Position numbers and translations under genes: made by a program
Origin: Gnetum montanum
Lineage: Eukaryota > Streptophyta > Gnetopsida > Gnetales > Gnetaceae
Assembly: GCA_015680685.1 (NCBI GenBank)
Contig: MNCI01027158.1
Span: 1 to 64,000 of the forward strand
Reading direction: 5' to 3'
Length of the DNA: 64,000 nucleotides
Shown: positions 44,813 through 56,254 of the stretch, piece by piece
Position numbering within the stretch: the first letter of the stretch is position 1
Layout: every line of letters starts with the position of its first letter
The notes under the pieces: model-generated
What the model was told of the DNA's origin: nothing
Seen by the model: the letters and a program-made list of their open reading frames with translations, nothing else
The model's database searches: none

Positions 44813-45286
44813 TGTTGGAAAAAGCTAACAGTGAAGCGGTAGATCATAGCAATGAATTAGCAGTTGCTTATTCATGAACTACACTTTCCATTTCTATTGT
44901 TGGATGGTTTTAGAATTTTCCTTAAAAATAACATAAGACTTCTAAATGTATTGTGAAGTTTTATCTTAGTTAATTTTTTAGACGTTTCTAATTTTGTAAC
45001 CCCCTGCCCTGGGATCAGTCATAAACAATATGAGAAAGACAAGAGTGGGAGAATTCTCACATTGCATGAGAGAGAGGTTTCTTCTTGTTCTCTCCATGTG
45101 ATGAAGAGAGAACCCTGTTATTTCCACATTGCATGAGAGAGAGGTTTATTCTTGTTCTTTCCGTGTGATGAAAAAAGATGTTTGTTATTTCCATCGCTCA
45201 TAATAAGATTTTTTCTGCAATTACCTGTTGTTCAATTGCTCTTTATTTTCATCTCATTTCATATTCTGCTGTCAGATTTGCTAACA
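44813..45286 (+). repeat. 5' LTR of the Copia element
   Basis: 474 bases, TGTTGGAAAAAGCTAACA...GCTAACA. Compared with the 3' LTR it lacks the segment containing GATGTGGCTATTTAAG, including a probable TATA (TATTTAAG), so the promoter of the 5' copy may be damaged. Contains a repeated CACATTGCATGAGAGAGAGG module. Confidence 0.93.
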
Positions 45287-45300
45287 GTGGTATCGAAGCA
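45287..45300 (+). other. Copia primer-binding site
   Basis: GTGGTATCGAAGCA follows the LTR directly. It is one or two changes from the usual TGGTATCAGAGC complement of initiator tRNA-Met. Confidence 0.8.
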
Positions 45301-45359
45301 TCATCCAGGTTCATAGTCCGTGGAAGTGTGTTGCAGATCGTGCATACAAATTTTACAAA

Positions 45360-45830
45360 ATGGTTGGCAAATACGAAATAGAGAAGTTCAATGGAAGCGA
45401 CTTCACATTGAGGAATGAAAAGAAGAGTAATGAAAAGAAGGCAGAAAAGGTTGCTGCAAATCTGTACATGCTTATGGGAAACACACATCAAGTGGGAGAG
45501 TCTTCTGTGCATCAACTAGTTTAGGAAAAGAATCGACGATGTTGTGGCATCGAAACCTTGGTCATATGTCAGAACAAGGTTTGCAGATTCTCTCTGAACA
45601 GAGACTACTTCCTGGGCTCAATTCGGTATGTTTACCATTTTGTGAGCATTGTGTTAATAGTAAGCAACACAGATTAAAGTTTAGCACATCAACTGCTAAG
45701 AGTAGAGACATCTTGAACTTGCTGCACTTTGATGTTTGGCAAGCACCAGTGACTTCCCTAGGAGGGGCAAGATACTTTGTATCTTTCATTGATGATTTCT
45801 CCAGGAGATGTTGGATGGTAGCAATGCAAG
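45360..45830 (+). pseudogene. Copia gag start fused to integrase fragment
   Basis: Begins MVGKYEIEKFNGSDFTL, the usual Copia Gag N-terminus, and after about 15 residues jumps to the pre-integrase segment (KAEKVAANLYMLMGNTHQVG). A one-base frameshift near 45530 leads to the integrase zinc-binding part LWHRNLGHMSEQGLQILSEQ and CEHCVNSKQHRLKF (HHCC), then LNLLHFDVWQAPVTS (first catalytic Asp position) and YFVSFIDDFSRRCWM. The second Asp and the Glu of the active site are absent because the element sequence is replaced by the captured fragment at about 45830. It cannot integrate on its own. Confidence 0.88.
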
Positions 45831-45834
45831 AGGT

Positions 45835-46975
45835 GGAATTGAACGCAGAAGCAGAGGTAGATGCAGAGGCAGACGCAGAAGCAGACAATGAAGAGCTGAG
45901 GACTACATCCGCAGGCACAGCCAGCGATGAAAACGGAAATGGCGAAGGTTGGTCTGAGGGCGTGTCCCTGGAGGAGGCCTGCTCGACGCTCAGAAACCCT
46001 AACGACTTCGACGTTCGCGTTTCTGTTGAAGTTCTGTCAGAATCAGAGTCTCCCATCGTGGAATGCGTGGCCTCCCCCGGCTGGATCAAGCCGGAGTTGA
46101 GCCGACGTGGACACCGACGCCGACGCATGCGGTTTCGGTGGAGCGATTGCCAAAAACGAAGATTTCATGGCCGGATTCAATATCAGAGGCGTGCTGCCAA
46201 GTTTGGAGCCGCCTGGAAACTTGGACTGGGAATTGGGTCCGAGCCACAGGGGGCTGCTGCTGCCAGTAACAAAGGCCAGGCAATAAGCGAAGGCAATGCC
46301 TTCAGAGCCGACGGAGCTCGCGTACTAAGACAGCAAGGACAATTTTCCGCAGCCGAAACCAACGAGTCTGGCGGCGTCAAGGAAACCGGCAGGGAAATTG
46401 CGGTGGCCGCAACCGAAGACGACGTCGACGAAGGAGACGATCGTGAACTTGAATGCCTCCGTGGCCAGAACGCCGGTGGAGTTGGAGCTGTTGCCGTAGG
46501 CAGTGGAGCAGGTCTGCCTATGGCGCAAGGACATGGACATCGTCCTGTGCGTCCTCGACCCGGGAAGCAGGCGTTCCCCAATGGAACCCCACATTTGACA
46601 CACCCAGAAGGTGCTCCTGGAGTTGCAGGCCATGGCGTCGGCCGAGGACTCGTCCCCACTCATGCTACGGAACTGCACCTTCGCACGCGGGTCGCCCGTG
46701 GCAGGAGCGGCAGTGCTGGGGCACATGCGCTCGCTGTCGTGGTCCGTATCATGGTCGTGGTCGGCCGGGAATCAGCGACAGGCGATGACGTCGAAGTTGC
46801 CGAGGATCGGCAAGGTTTCAGCGGCGAGGTTTCTAAGGGTTTGTTTGGCGGTTTTCTGTGGTGGAGTGGTATTTTGGCAAGTTGGTGGAAGGGCAAGGCC
46901 ATCTGGTCCGCCACTGGTACAGCCTCCGTTTGCAGAGGGACAAGAAGAAGAAGGTTTCTCTCCATGTCACTGCTC
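45835..46975 (-). pseudogene. Captured aspartic protease (A1B, nepenthesin-like) gene fragment
   Basis: GC-rich insert in opposite orientation to the Copia element. In one minus frame (46726-46325) it reads TAYGNSSNSTGVLATEAFKF, VDVVFGCGHRN and ARLVGFGCGKLSLLS, the flap and following region of plant pepsin-like proteases (family pattern YGDGS..GVLATETF..., FGCG..N, G.VGLGRG.LSL). Further on, in another frame (about 46290-46170), comes AYCLAFVTGSSSPLWLGPNS with FPGGSKLGSTPLILNPAM, then QLRLDPAGGGHAFHDGRL (about 46060-46110). The order and spacing match the family, so this is a collinear but frameshifted fragment. The DTG and DSG catalytic motifs are not seen intact. Such enzymes are normally secreted or vacuolar; this copy is not functional. 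No introns are visible, which fits capture from an mRNA or from an intron-poor gene. Confidence 0.75.
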
Positions 46976-47071
46976 AACATAAGCAACATAGAATGACAAG
47001 GTAGAAAGGATGGTAGAAAGGATGGTGTGGAGATATGATTGATCCTCAATCAAAATCTCCAAGTTGGAGAT

Positions 47072-47562
47072 TGTTGGAAAAAGCTAACAGTGAAGCGGTA
47101 GATCATAGCAATGAATTAGCAGTTGCTTATTCATGAACTACACTTTCCATTTCTATCGTTGGATGGTTTTAGAATTTTCCTTAAAAATAACATAAGACTT
47201 CTAAATGTATTGTGAAGTTTTATCTTAGTTAATTTTTTAGACGTTTCTAATTTTGTAACCCCGATGTGGCTATTTAAGTCTGCCCTAGGATCAGTCATAA
47301 ACAGCATGAGAAAGACAAGACTGGGAGAATTCTCACATTGCATGAGAGAGAGGTTTCTTCTTGTTCTCTCCATGTGATGAAGAGAGAACCCTGTTATTTT
47401 CACATTGCATGAGAGAGAGGTTTATTCTTGTTCTCTCCGTGTGATGAAGAGAGATGCTTGTTATTTCCATCGTTCATAATAAGATTTTTTCTGCAATTAC
47501 CTGTTGTTCAATTACTCTTTATTTTCATCTCATTTCATATTCTGCTGCGAGATCTGCTAACA
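47072..47562 (+). repeat. 3' LTR of the Copia element
   Basis: 491 bases, retaining the segment with CTATTTAAG (about 47270) that is deleted from the 5' LTR. Ends GATCTGCTAACA, followed by GTTAT. Confidence 0.93.
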
Positions 47563-47567
47563 GTTAT

Positions 47568-50342
47568 TGTTAAATTACGTAAAAATCATTAATTTGTGGG
47601 TAAAATCGTAGTTTATAGTAGAAAAAAAGGCTCGTCTCTAAAAGTCGGAGGAGCCCCGTACGGGCAACTCTAAATTCCAAGGCACCTGCACAGTATTGAA
47701 GGGGTAATCCGTATCAATCCGAAAAGCATTGCCTCGTGATAAGTAAATAAAGAGAGAGATTGTACATACATAGACAAACGACTCATTATTAATTCTTTTA
47801 CAAAAGATGTGCAATTGTGTATCCACATAAATAAACTTGAAATACATTTAACTAGTATGCAACTTTCCATTCTCAAATAGAGAATAAGAACGTAATAAAT
47901 TACTTTACCTCTAAAGGATCATCATCTAGAGGATTGATGCTTATCTGGTTTGTGGGAGGGTATTGGATAAGTGAAAGTATAATTCCTTTCCGAGGGCCTG
48001 GTCACATGTCATGGTCTTTTGATTGGTATGGCTAACCATGGCCATTTGATTGGCCAAGCCATACACCTGCAAACTGCCACATAATTTATTTTGCTTCGTT
48101 TGCAAAGCCATGGTCTCTGATGCACATGGTTTGCAGCTGTTCATATGAAGGTCACCTGAGGTAAAACTAAAAGCCATGCTATAGTAAAAAACACTACATG
48201 TAACAAATAATATAAAGCGTGGTTATTTGAGTACTTTGCCATGCCATGATCAAAAAACCATAAACCATAATACGTGATTGAGGCTGTTTTTTCTTTTCCG
48301 CTTCCTTTTTTAAGTTTCTGAATCCGTGGGAATATTCTTTTGCACGGTAGATAACCTTTTTCTGTTTTTTAATTCGAGAGAATTCTGGCTGCATCATATA
48401 CAACTGGTAATTATTGTGCGCACTTAGAGCTGTCCATCGGCAACATGCGTGGCCGTCGTGAGCACTGCATTTTTACGAATTAATGAACATATTCAACGGT
48501 GTAAAATGTTCCATGGAATATTGGGAGTGGTATAATTAATGAACATATTTAACGGTGTAAAATGTTCCATGGAATATTGGGAGTGGTATAATAAATAATG
48601 CAAAAGAATGTTCCCGCCTTCAATGAAGACCAGTGTGGGGCCAGTTTGATTCACCTTCGTTGGCATGGCACGGAAGTGTTTGGAATTTGGAATGTAACCC
48701 TTCATTTGGTTCGTTGCACATTAGAACGCACTCCTTTTTGAGTGTCGTTCTGACAAGATGCAACTATTACAATGATGATGAATGAAAGGCCATCACAATA
48801 GCAAGCAACCTTAGGACTGGTTTTGGAATTGGAACTAGATGCATGTATTTAAAGATATATATATAGTGAATATGGAACTTTTATGGTGTTTTCATTAAAC
48901 ATAATGATATGTAACATTAGCATATTATTACATGTATACAAGAATAAAAGATAATGTTGATTATTACAATGAAAAAAAGCATCTTAGTACAACAACTACA
49001 AAAGTAATACAAATAACTAATATAAATGTAATTTAAATATCAAATATTTACTTTTAAATATAGGTTTACTAAATAAATTTTTTAATTGCATATTTTTTTA
49101 GCACTCAAGAAAATTAGGTTAGAGTGTTCCACAAGGCTACTTCATTGTTGACACACCCAAAAGTGAAGGCAAGCATCCATAACCTTTCTTGTAAGGGACA
49201 AGTGTTCTAACAATTATGTTACACTTCTTAGTACTATGGATACTCTTTTTCTCAATGCACATAAAAAATGTATGGCTTTAATACTTACTAATGCATGTAA
49301 TAAATGGAAAATTTTCATGCATATAAGCAAAGGCCATGACTCAATGAGGCATAACTCATTTACTTAGAACACATAGCTTCTAATTTGCAAGTTACTATAT
49401 TGTTTCCAAAGTGTATGCTTGCACATGTGCAAACCATGAAAAACCATAGTCAAATGCCTCATGTACTTAACTTGTTAAACTATGTTGATAAAATAAAGCA
49501 CCTAGATAATAAATAAAGGCGAAGAGTTAAAATTTGGCATTTCATTTGGTGCTAATTTCTCCTTTTTAGCAATTTAAGTTGAAAAAAACTACTCCCATTT
49601 ATTGCTAGTAAAAAAACCAAAATTTATAGTCTTTGCTTATAATTTTTATGGATGCTTTTTTAGGTGATAATTCAAGCCATGATTATTACCAACATCATAA
49701 TGCAAAGTCAAATTATAGTCTTTGCTATTATAACTTTGATTCTATCATGGAATGTTGAATTATAATTTGACTATGTCTTGGAGATAAATGAGAACTAAGA
49801 TGATGAGAGCTTAAGCAAAGCTTGCTAATAGCATTCTGATACTTGATGGGAATAATAATTGAGAGATGGTGATCTTCTACATTTAATTTATTAGATCTAA
49901 TATGGTGTAAATAAAATTGCCTTGTCTTCCACATTAGCCCACATCCATGTTAAAACCTTCTATTGTTTAAAAAAGTTTCAATTCCAATACCCCCCACTTA
50001 TTATCACTATTATTTGTGGCTCATAACTATCTATCCTATAAATTGGTATAGGGATGTCATAATATGTTACTTGAGAACCATCCATCCAATCCTGCAAAAC
50101 ACTTATTCTTAACTCATCACATAGTTCCTATTGCTCATAACCAAAAAGTCTTTCAAACAAACACTCTCATTGTAGACAGCTTCAATTTTAGTGTACCATT
50201 TTATTCAACAATTATCCTATGGCTAGACTAGAAATTAACATTGTTATGATTATTTTTAGAGATCGCTATCATATAAAAAGTTAAAAAAATTTGAATACCT
50301 CTATGTGTCGATACTTTTTAAAGATGCTTATTATTTACAAGG
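47568..50342. other. Apparently low-copy interval with possible exon remnants
   Basis: No transposon signature is found. Minus-strand frames at 48177-47941 (MAFSFTSGDLHMNSCKPCAS, ending before a GT-type donor at about 47908) and about 47740-47640 (NAFRIDTDYPFNTVQVPWNL) could be exons of an unrecognised gene, into which the Copia element would then have inserted. They are short and unsupported by any domain. From about 48800 to 50337 the sequence is AT-rich and I see nothing definable. CAAGG at 50338-50342 precedes the next LTR. Confidence 0.35.
48481..48592. repeat. 56-bp tandem duplication
   Basis: Two near-identical 56-bp copies (containing GTGTAAAATGTTCCATGG), differing at about two sites. 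No N is present, so it is more likely real than the joins at 22003 and 58167. Confidence 0.9.
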
Positions 50343-51197
50343 TGATAAATTCAATTTTTTTGTAGTAACGATATCATAATTATGATGTCGTAGATATGCT
50401 ATCGTATAAACAATATCGTAAGGTGTGTGCTAGCCTATAAAAGCAACACTTAGGTGCACAGATCTATAGTAGATTTGATAACATAGTAGTAGAACTCTTT
50501 TAGTTTGTTTTCATAATTTTAGCTTTCAATACTTAGTAGTGTGTGGACACAGTGTGATGTTAAGTGATTGAATAGAGTCTTTATTCAAGTGTGATGTACT
50601 TGGACACATTGCATGACTAGAAATAAAGATCGAGATTATTTTCCATCATTAGAGCAAGACTTAGTTTTATTCTACTTTCATTTAGTTTAATGTTTACCAT
50701 TTTCATAGTTACTAATTTACTTTCAACGCACTTTACCATTCTTGTCGTTAAGTGGAATGAGTATGACTGATCTCAAACACTTAAGTGTGGCTACTTGGTA
50801 ACCTGGTAGTATTATCAGTTGGTACACCTAGTAGTGTGGTATTTGGTAATCCCAGTAGTAGTTACATGAATTCCAAGGTATGAACAGAAGATTAGGACCA
50901 ACTACTCATCACATAGGCTAGATTAGGTTTGTTTTCTATCACTTAGATTTAGAAACTATGACTTTTACTTCATGTTAGCTAGGAGCACTATGGCCCATAA
51001 AACATCATTTATCATATGACCCATTGTGAGTTAAACCATATGCATTGAATTTACTAGCTTATGTGGGAAGGAAACAATCACAAACTCTAACCAATTACTT
51101 ATATAATCACATTACCTTATCTACAAAATTTGACCAAGATTGTGCATGAACACTCGTATCTTGTATGGTTGGGTGTTGGATACTCCATTACTCATCA
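50343..51197 (+). repeat. 5' LTR of an Athila-like element (copy D)
   Basis: Starts TGATAAATTC and ends CTCATCA. U3 words (GATATCAT, CTATCGTA, AATATCG) lie at 50368-50430 and a TATA box (TATAAAA) at 50436-50442, followed by GCAACACTTAGG. The first part of one element; its 3' half lies beyond the inserted copy E and outside the window. Confidence 0.88.
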
Positions 51198-51216
51198 TTG
51201 GCACCATTGCTAAGGA
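51198..51216 (+). other. Primer-binding site (tRNA-Asp type)
   Basis: TTGGCACCATTGCTAAGGA matches the tRNA-Asp site at 13 of 18 positions, and all five differences are G-to-A or C-to-T, consistent with methylation-driven decay of a true site. Confidence 0.7.
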
Positions 51217-51335
51217 CAGGTCAATGTTATGCTAAGTAATTGATTTTTCAAAGTTTGTTATATCTAAAACTTAAATTCAAATTTAACAACTATAAGTAAA
51301 GCACACTTTTAACATAAAATGTCTAAAACTATAAC

Positions 51336-52318
51336 ATGGCTTCACATAATGATCAACCATCACCTGTTAAGGAGACAAGAAGAGATGCTACCATGGAAAT
51401 CAAATATATACATAGCAAAGGGAAGTATACTAACACTTCTATTATCTTAGAAGAACTTGATGCTGATCAATTCATTTCAGAACAACTTCTCCAGAACCAT
51501 GAGGAGCCTTCAAAGACACTAATCATTAGACTAGAGAAACTTATCAAAGCCCAACTTCATTCTACTCTATTAGAGACACACAAGAGGAAGGCTACTAACT
51601 CAAGATACAAGTAGGACTCTAGGCCAAGGGATCCTATTACAACTTACAAAGAGACATACAAGAGTCATGAAAGGAGAACATGCCAACACCATTCTCTTGC
51701 CACCTCATTTGATTCATCATGATCATCAGAGAACTCTAACAAGAGAAGACATAAGTACATAGACTCTGATAGGGAAAAAAGGTGAACTCATGGTCATCAT
51801 GATAGATATTTGAGGTACTCTGATTCAGAAGATGGAGAGTGTGAAAGAAGGAGAAGAAGAGATAGAAGAGAGGACCAAGAGAGCCAAGAGCATAGAAGGA
51901 GTTACTGCTACAATAGAGCATATGAACTTGATCATGATGATGAACCTCTTATGACAACCCAAAGCATGATCAATATTTAGGAATTTTTCTACATACTGAC
52001 TAGGTACGTGAGAGATAGTTGAATCAAATGGCTAGATATGAACAACATGCCACAATTTGAAGGTGGTTATAACTCTGATCCCTATCATTACCTTTAAGCA
52101 TTCTACAATTCTTGTGCCTTTAAAAACATAGAGAGTGATTGGCAAAAATTGAAGTTATTTCCTAGAACACTTATGAAGGAAGCAAAAAGTTGGTAAGGGT
52201 CATTGGAACCTGAATCCATTGGATGTTGGAGTGATGTCCTTAAAATCTTTAATGATGAATATCATACCTATTCATGAGTGTCAAATCTAAGAAAACAAAT
52301 CTAGAGCTGGAAACAAGG
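51336..52318 (+). pseudogene. Athila-like gag (copy D), split by copy E
   Basis: ATG at 51336, MASHNDQPSPVKETRRDATM, open to 51614. A charged Arg/Asp/Glu/His-rich linker follows (RDRREDQESQEHRRSYCYNR), then the gag core WLDMNNMPQFEGGYNSDPYH, ESDWQKLKLFPRTLMKEAKS, SIGCWSDVLKIFNDEYHTYS and SNLRKQI, and it ends abruptly at SWKQG where the inverted LTR of copy E begins. It is homologous to the gag at 26850-28400. In-frame stops are present independently of the insertion. Confidence 0.82.
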
Positions 52319-53196
52319 TGATGAATGGCAAAGTATCCCTACACCCAACCATACGAATAACAAAGTTTTCTCACATAATTCGGTGGAATTTCATAGACTC
52401 TATAGTTTTCCAATATACTAGTTCTCTAGGAAGTGAACTGAGCATTCAAAACATTAATTGTCTTCCCAATTACACTTGTGAAGCTTAGGGATATGGTTTA
52501 AGTGTAATTAAGGCACATGATTTTTACCATTTTGTGTTTTATGGTTTTGGTACTTGAAATAAATAGGATAAAGAATAAAGTGATTTAATGTCTACTTTAA
52601 TATAATTGGCTAACTATTCTTTAACTAGTCCTAACTTAAGTATTTGGTCCCACTTACTGTGCACATCTTGAACACATATAACGTTGCTGGGTTACCAAGC
52701 GTTAAGCATTGCTGGGATTACCAAACATCATACACATGCTCGAAGCAGTCGTACTTATTTGTATACTTAATTTTTATTTAGCTTATCTTGCTTAATTACT
52801 TAATTAGCTTAATTACTAGGGAACATTAAATAAATAACTAAAACCATTAAATGCATGAATAAAATATTTAAGCTATTCAGAATGCTGCAAGGTTTATCAA
52901 GAAGCTTGTTTGTATTGCCGCATACACCGTCATGCTCAAGTACAACAATGCTCAAATAAAGATTCGTACACTCAATGACTCCTACTGTAGGCACTCAAGA
53001 AAATATTCTAACTCTTGAATGTAAAAATTGTAAGAGCTTAGCTATAACTATTACAAGATGATGCCTAAACATGGTGGGTTGGCACGTATTTATAAGCAAG
53101 AATAGACCCTATGTTGATAGTGCTTAGTCAACACGACCCAATCAATGGGGCCTAGTCGATGAGGCCTTGTTGATGTGGCCAATCAACAACTCATCA
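52319..53196 (-). repeat. 3' LTR of copy E
   Basis: On the minus strand it starts TGATGAGTTGTTGATTGG after the purine-rich AGTCATAGGGGTA and ends ...CATTCATCA. The TATA box (TTATAAATA on minus) is at 53087-53095. Upstream of it (53110-53190) are TCGA/TTGAT palindrome-like words instead of the GATATC words of its relatives; the downstream half aligns with 37989-38500 and 42789-43300. Confidence 0.85.
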
Positions 53197-53439
53197 TACC
53201 CCTATGACTAAATGAAAACTCATTCTCAAGTTCTTTACAAAGGTATGGGATTATTGACTAGCAGATGACTCAACAAAACTACATGAAAAAACTAAGTGCC
53301 TAGGTGTACGGATCAACAAAATTACAAATTGTAGTGTTCATGACACAAAATTAAGCACCAAACAAAAATCAAACAACACATCCTCTAATGACATGAAGAA
53401 AATTGAGAAGATCATACGATCCTAGGCATTAGAGGCTCC

Positions 53440-56254
53440 TGAGACTCCAATGGACCTTCTCTAGCTTCAAGCACATGTGGTGGTTAAGGCTATTGTGGTT
53501 CTCTAGCTATTGCTGTAACTTCTAGTGGCCGACGAAAAGCATATAGTAATGATTTCATTTTTTCCTCCTTACTCTTAGGATCATGCACAGTCCACATAAC
53601 TTCACCAATGTGGGTTGGAATGGGCACATTCCAAGGACAGGGAATTGCTAGGAATAGCTCCTTAGCATTGATAAAATAGGTAACAAATTGTTTGTGCCCA
53701 ATGTCGAACACCCTAATTGTGTTTTGTAGCTTCTAGTAATCATTTATTCTCTTGGCTAGGTTTTCAACAATTAATTGTTGATCAGTGAATTATGCCTTAT
53801 GAACTTTAAGTTCAACCTTTGCCATCTCAAGCTTTTGCTTGGTGTCCTTGTGATGCTTGAACTTGGCCTCATACAATAAGTACGAGTTGGCCACCTATTT
53901 TTCAAGTTTTGACCATTGCTAGATGTGTGTAGTGAAGATTGGCCAGTTTCATATATTTTGTCATTTCTTCGATTTTCAACTCCTTCATGTAGATCTTTGC
54001 TTTGTTATAGGCATTTATCCCATTAATGATAGGTTATCATACTTCTCTTCCTTGGTGGAGTTGCTGGAGGGCCTCATTTACATTTGCCTTATCCATTTGA
54101 ATATGTTTTTCATTCACCTCCTTTTGCAGGACAACCTAGTCTCTGTAGTGATTCTTGACTTTCTCAAATTTGAGAGCCTCATTTTTCTAGGCAATAATTT
54201 CAATGGTATATTTTTGGCGTAAGGCATGAACTTCCTTCATAGATAGATTGTGATTTTCTATTGCCAATTTATTCGATTCCATGTTTTCTCTAGCTAGCTA
54301 CTCTTACTGTTGATGGATGAATTCTTACATCTATTATTTTTTTGTGTCAACATTTCACAGGTGATAATTTTTTGCAATCAATGTTTCATTTTCCTAGTGC
54401 GTTTGAATCAAGTTCTTTTGAATTGAATAGGTCTTTGCTTCAGCTACAAACTAGTTAACGATAGATGTCATCATTCCCTCCTCAACTTATTTTAATCATT
54501 TTTGAAGCTGCTAAAAAGCTTTATCATTGGTTATTATAGGGTTGAGGAGTGCAGGGACAAGAAAGCAAGCATGCATCAGTATCCTCTGGGACCAAGCATT
54601 GGTTTTGTGCTTGAGTCATTTCAAGTTGTCCTTCCAGGATTATACATTTTTCCTTTGCCTCAAGTAGCTCTAAATGGGTTGCAATAATGTTATCTAGAAA
54701 ATCAAAGATGTCTAGAATTGATTGCCTAGTCCCCACTAGTCGATCTAGTAACTCTTTGTGCTAGGCTGCACTCAATCTTTCATTAACAGTTCCTACAGAC
54801 ATCTGCACATCTCAAAGTGTAGATACATCTAGTACAGACACCACAGGTGTGTTAAGTGCTTTCATGATTCAGTTAGCAACCACTTCTGTAGCTATCTCCT
54901 ACCCTTAGTGTTGCATCACTAGTACAGTTACTCCCTCACCCTCCTCCAAGCACACAAAAAAGGAGGTGGCATCCCCAGAGATTTCTAGGAATAAATTGTG
55001 TTGAGATAAAGACTCTGTCACCTCTTGGGCATTGGCATTTGATCTTGTAGGTTGCTTCATTTGTTGGGCTGAGAATATTGGTCCACCTTCCTCCATCTAA
55101 CTAATTGTTTAAGTCACTTCATTAACGTGACTCATTGCAAGTTGATATATAGATGGATTCCTACCAGTCGTTCCTGCTTGCTACTCTCGCTTATGTAAGA
55201 GCTGTTCTTGGATTTCATGCAAGCACTAAATGGTTGTGCAAGCCTCTAGTGTTGTTTGTTGAGTAGGTGGTGGAGGTGGTGGTTGCTGCTCCTCTTCCTT
55301 AAACATGGTAGGCATCTTATCCTTCATCATTTCAGACTAATAGGCTACAAGAGTATGCCTAATCATGTCATTGACATAGTAGATTATACCTACCATTTTG
55401 CAAAGTTTTCAGATAAGGCATGAAAAAGGTAGAGTTTTCCTTCCATGTTCATTCTCTTTGAAATATTTTTCTATCTTTATATAGAGTAATTGTGGAAGGT
55501 TTACTGGAAATCTCCCACATAGAGTGACACAGGCTTGAGTGGAGAAGGTAGTTACCTTACTAGGCCTCACTGTTGGATTGAGGTGATAGGTTGGTATCTT
55601 GAAGTATACACATTTCATTAGTGTAAGTGTGTCAAACTCCTTGCAGTCAACCCTATAGCACCGCTAGGTCTACTCCTTTCTAGCCTCTAGATTAGCTTGC
55701 GTAGACATCTCTGCTAGTTGTGTTCCAAAATCAGGCAACACAAGAGCCTGCGCGATGGCTTTAGCTAAGTAGAACACCTGAATGTCCTTCATTTTCATAG
55801 TGGAACCTACCCTTCTATCGTTCTAGAAGAGGTATGTCTCTTCCATGTACCACTCCCCACTAGAAGTGATGATTGGCCACATGGAAGAAGTTTGTAATTG
55901 AGTCTTTACCTCCACTAGAGCATGTTTTAAGAATGGCCCAAATTTTAGTTCCTAGAAAACTAAGTGTTGGACATCACGTAGCCTCATTATGTTAAGGTAG
56001 GCTTGTGTTAGTGTGACTTCAAGTTTTGGTATGGGCCTTGGTACCTCCCCTTACTATAATTGTTCTATTGTAGCCTCTTCCTTGGGAATCTATTAAAAAA
56101 ATTCCACTTCCTACTCCTTCCAAAGAGGTCCCATTACATGGGTTTATTCTACCTTTTCCTAGGCTTATTCTTGCTAGCCTCTTTCAATTCTAGGTCATTT
56201 CTCCCTTAGTTGAGATGGTCTTCCTTCCTATGGTAATTTTGCTCTTGGTGTCAT
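53440..56254 (-). pseudogene. Post-pol extra ORF of the Athila-like family (copy E)
   Basis: Starts at the ATG at 56254 (MTPRAKLP, then GRPSQLREK, matching the start of copies A and B). Conserved blocks: MKCVYFKIPTYHLNPTVRPS with NLPQLLYIKIEKYFKENEHG and TLPFSCLI-KLCK (55618-55409, aligned with 39700-39986 of copy B), then VTVLVMQH, NTPVVSVLDVS, DVQMSVGTVNE and HKELLDRLVGTRQ (about 54930-54700, aligned with 40440-40640), and helices to about 53440 (VKLCGLCMILRVRRKK). Many stops. Lies between integrase and the 3' LTR in the sense orientation. No transmembrane or signal segment is evident; function unknown. Confidence 0.65.

Larger units (their letters stand above)
44813..47562 (+). mobile_element. 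Defective Ty1/Copia element carrying a captured host gene fragment
   Basis: LTRs 44813-45286 and 47072-47562 (TGTTGG...TAACA) are flanked by GTTAT on both sides (44808-44812 and 47563-47567). The LTRs differ at only about a dozen positions plus one deletion of roughly 20 bases in the 5' copy, so this is the youngest full insertion seen here. A Met-tRNA-type primer site follows the 5' LTR and a Copia-type CCAAGTTGGAGAT polypurine end precedes the 3' LTR. The interior is a gag start, a piece of integrase and then about 1.1 kb of non-element, GC-rich sequence. Protease, most of gag, RT and RNase H are missing. Confidence 0.93.

Noticed and set aside
46183-46659. Pro/Ala/Ser-rich minus-strand frame as a protein of its own
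   Set aside because: It is an off-frame reading of the GC-rich protease fragment; the homologous motifs lie in other frames.
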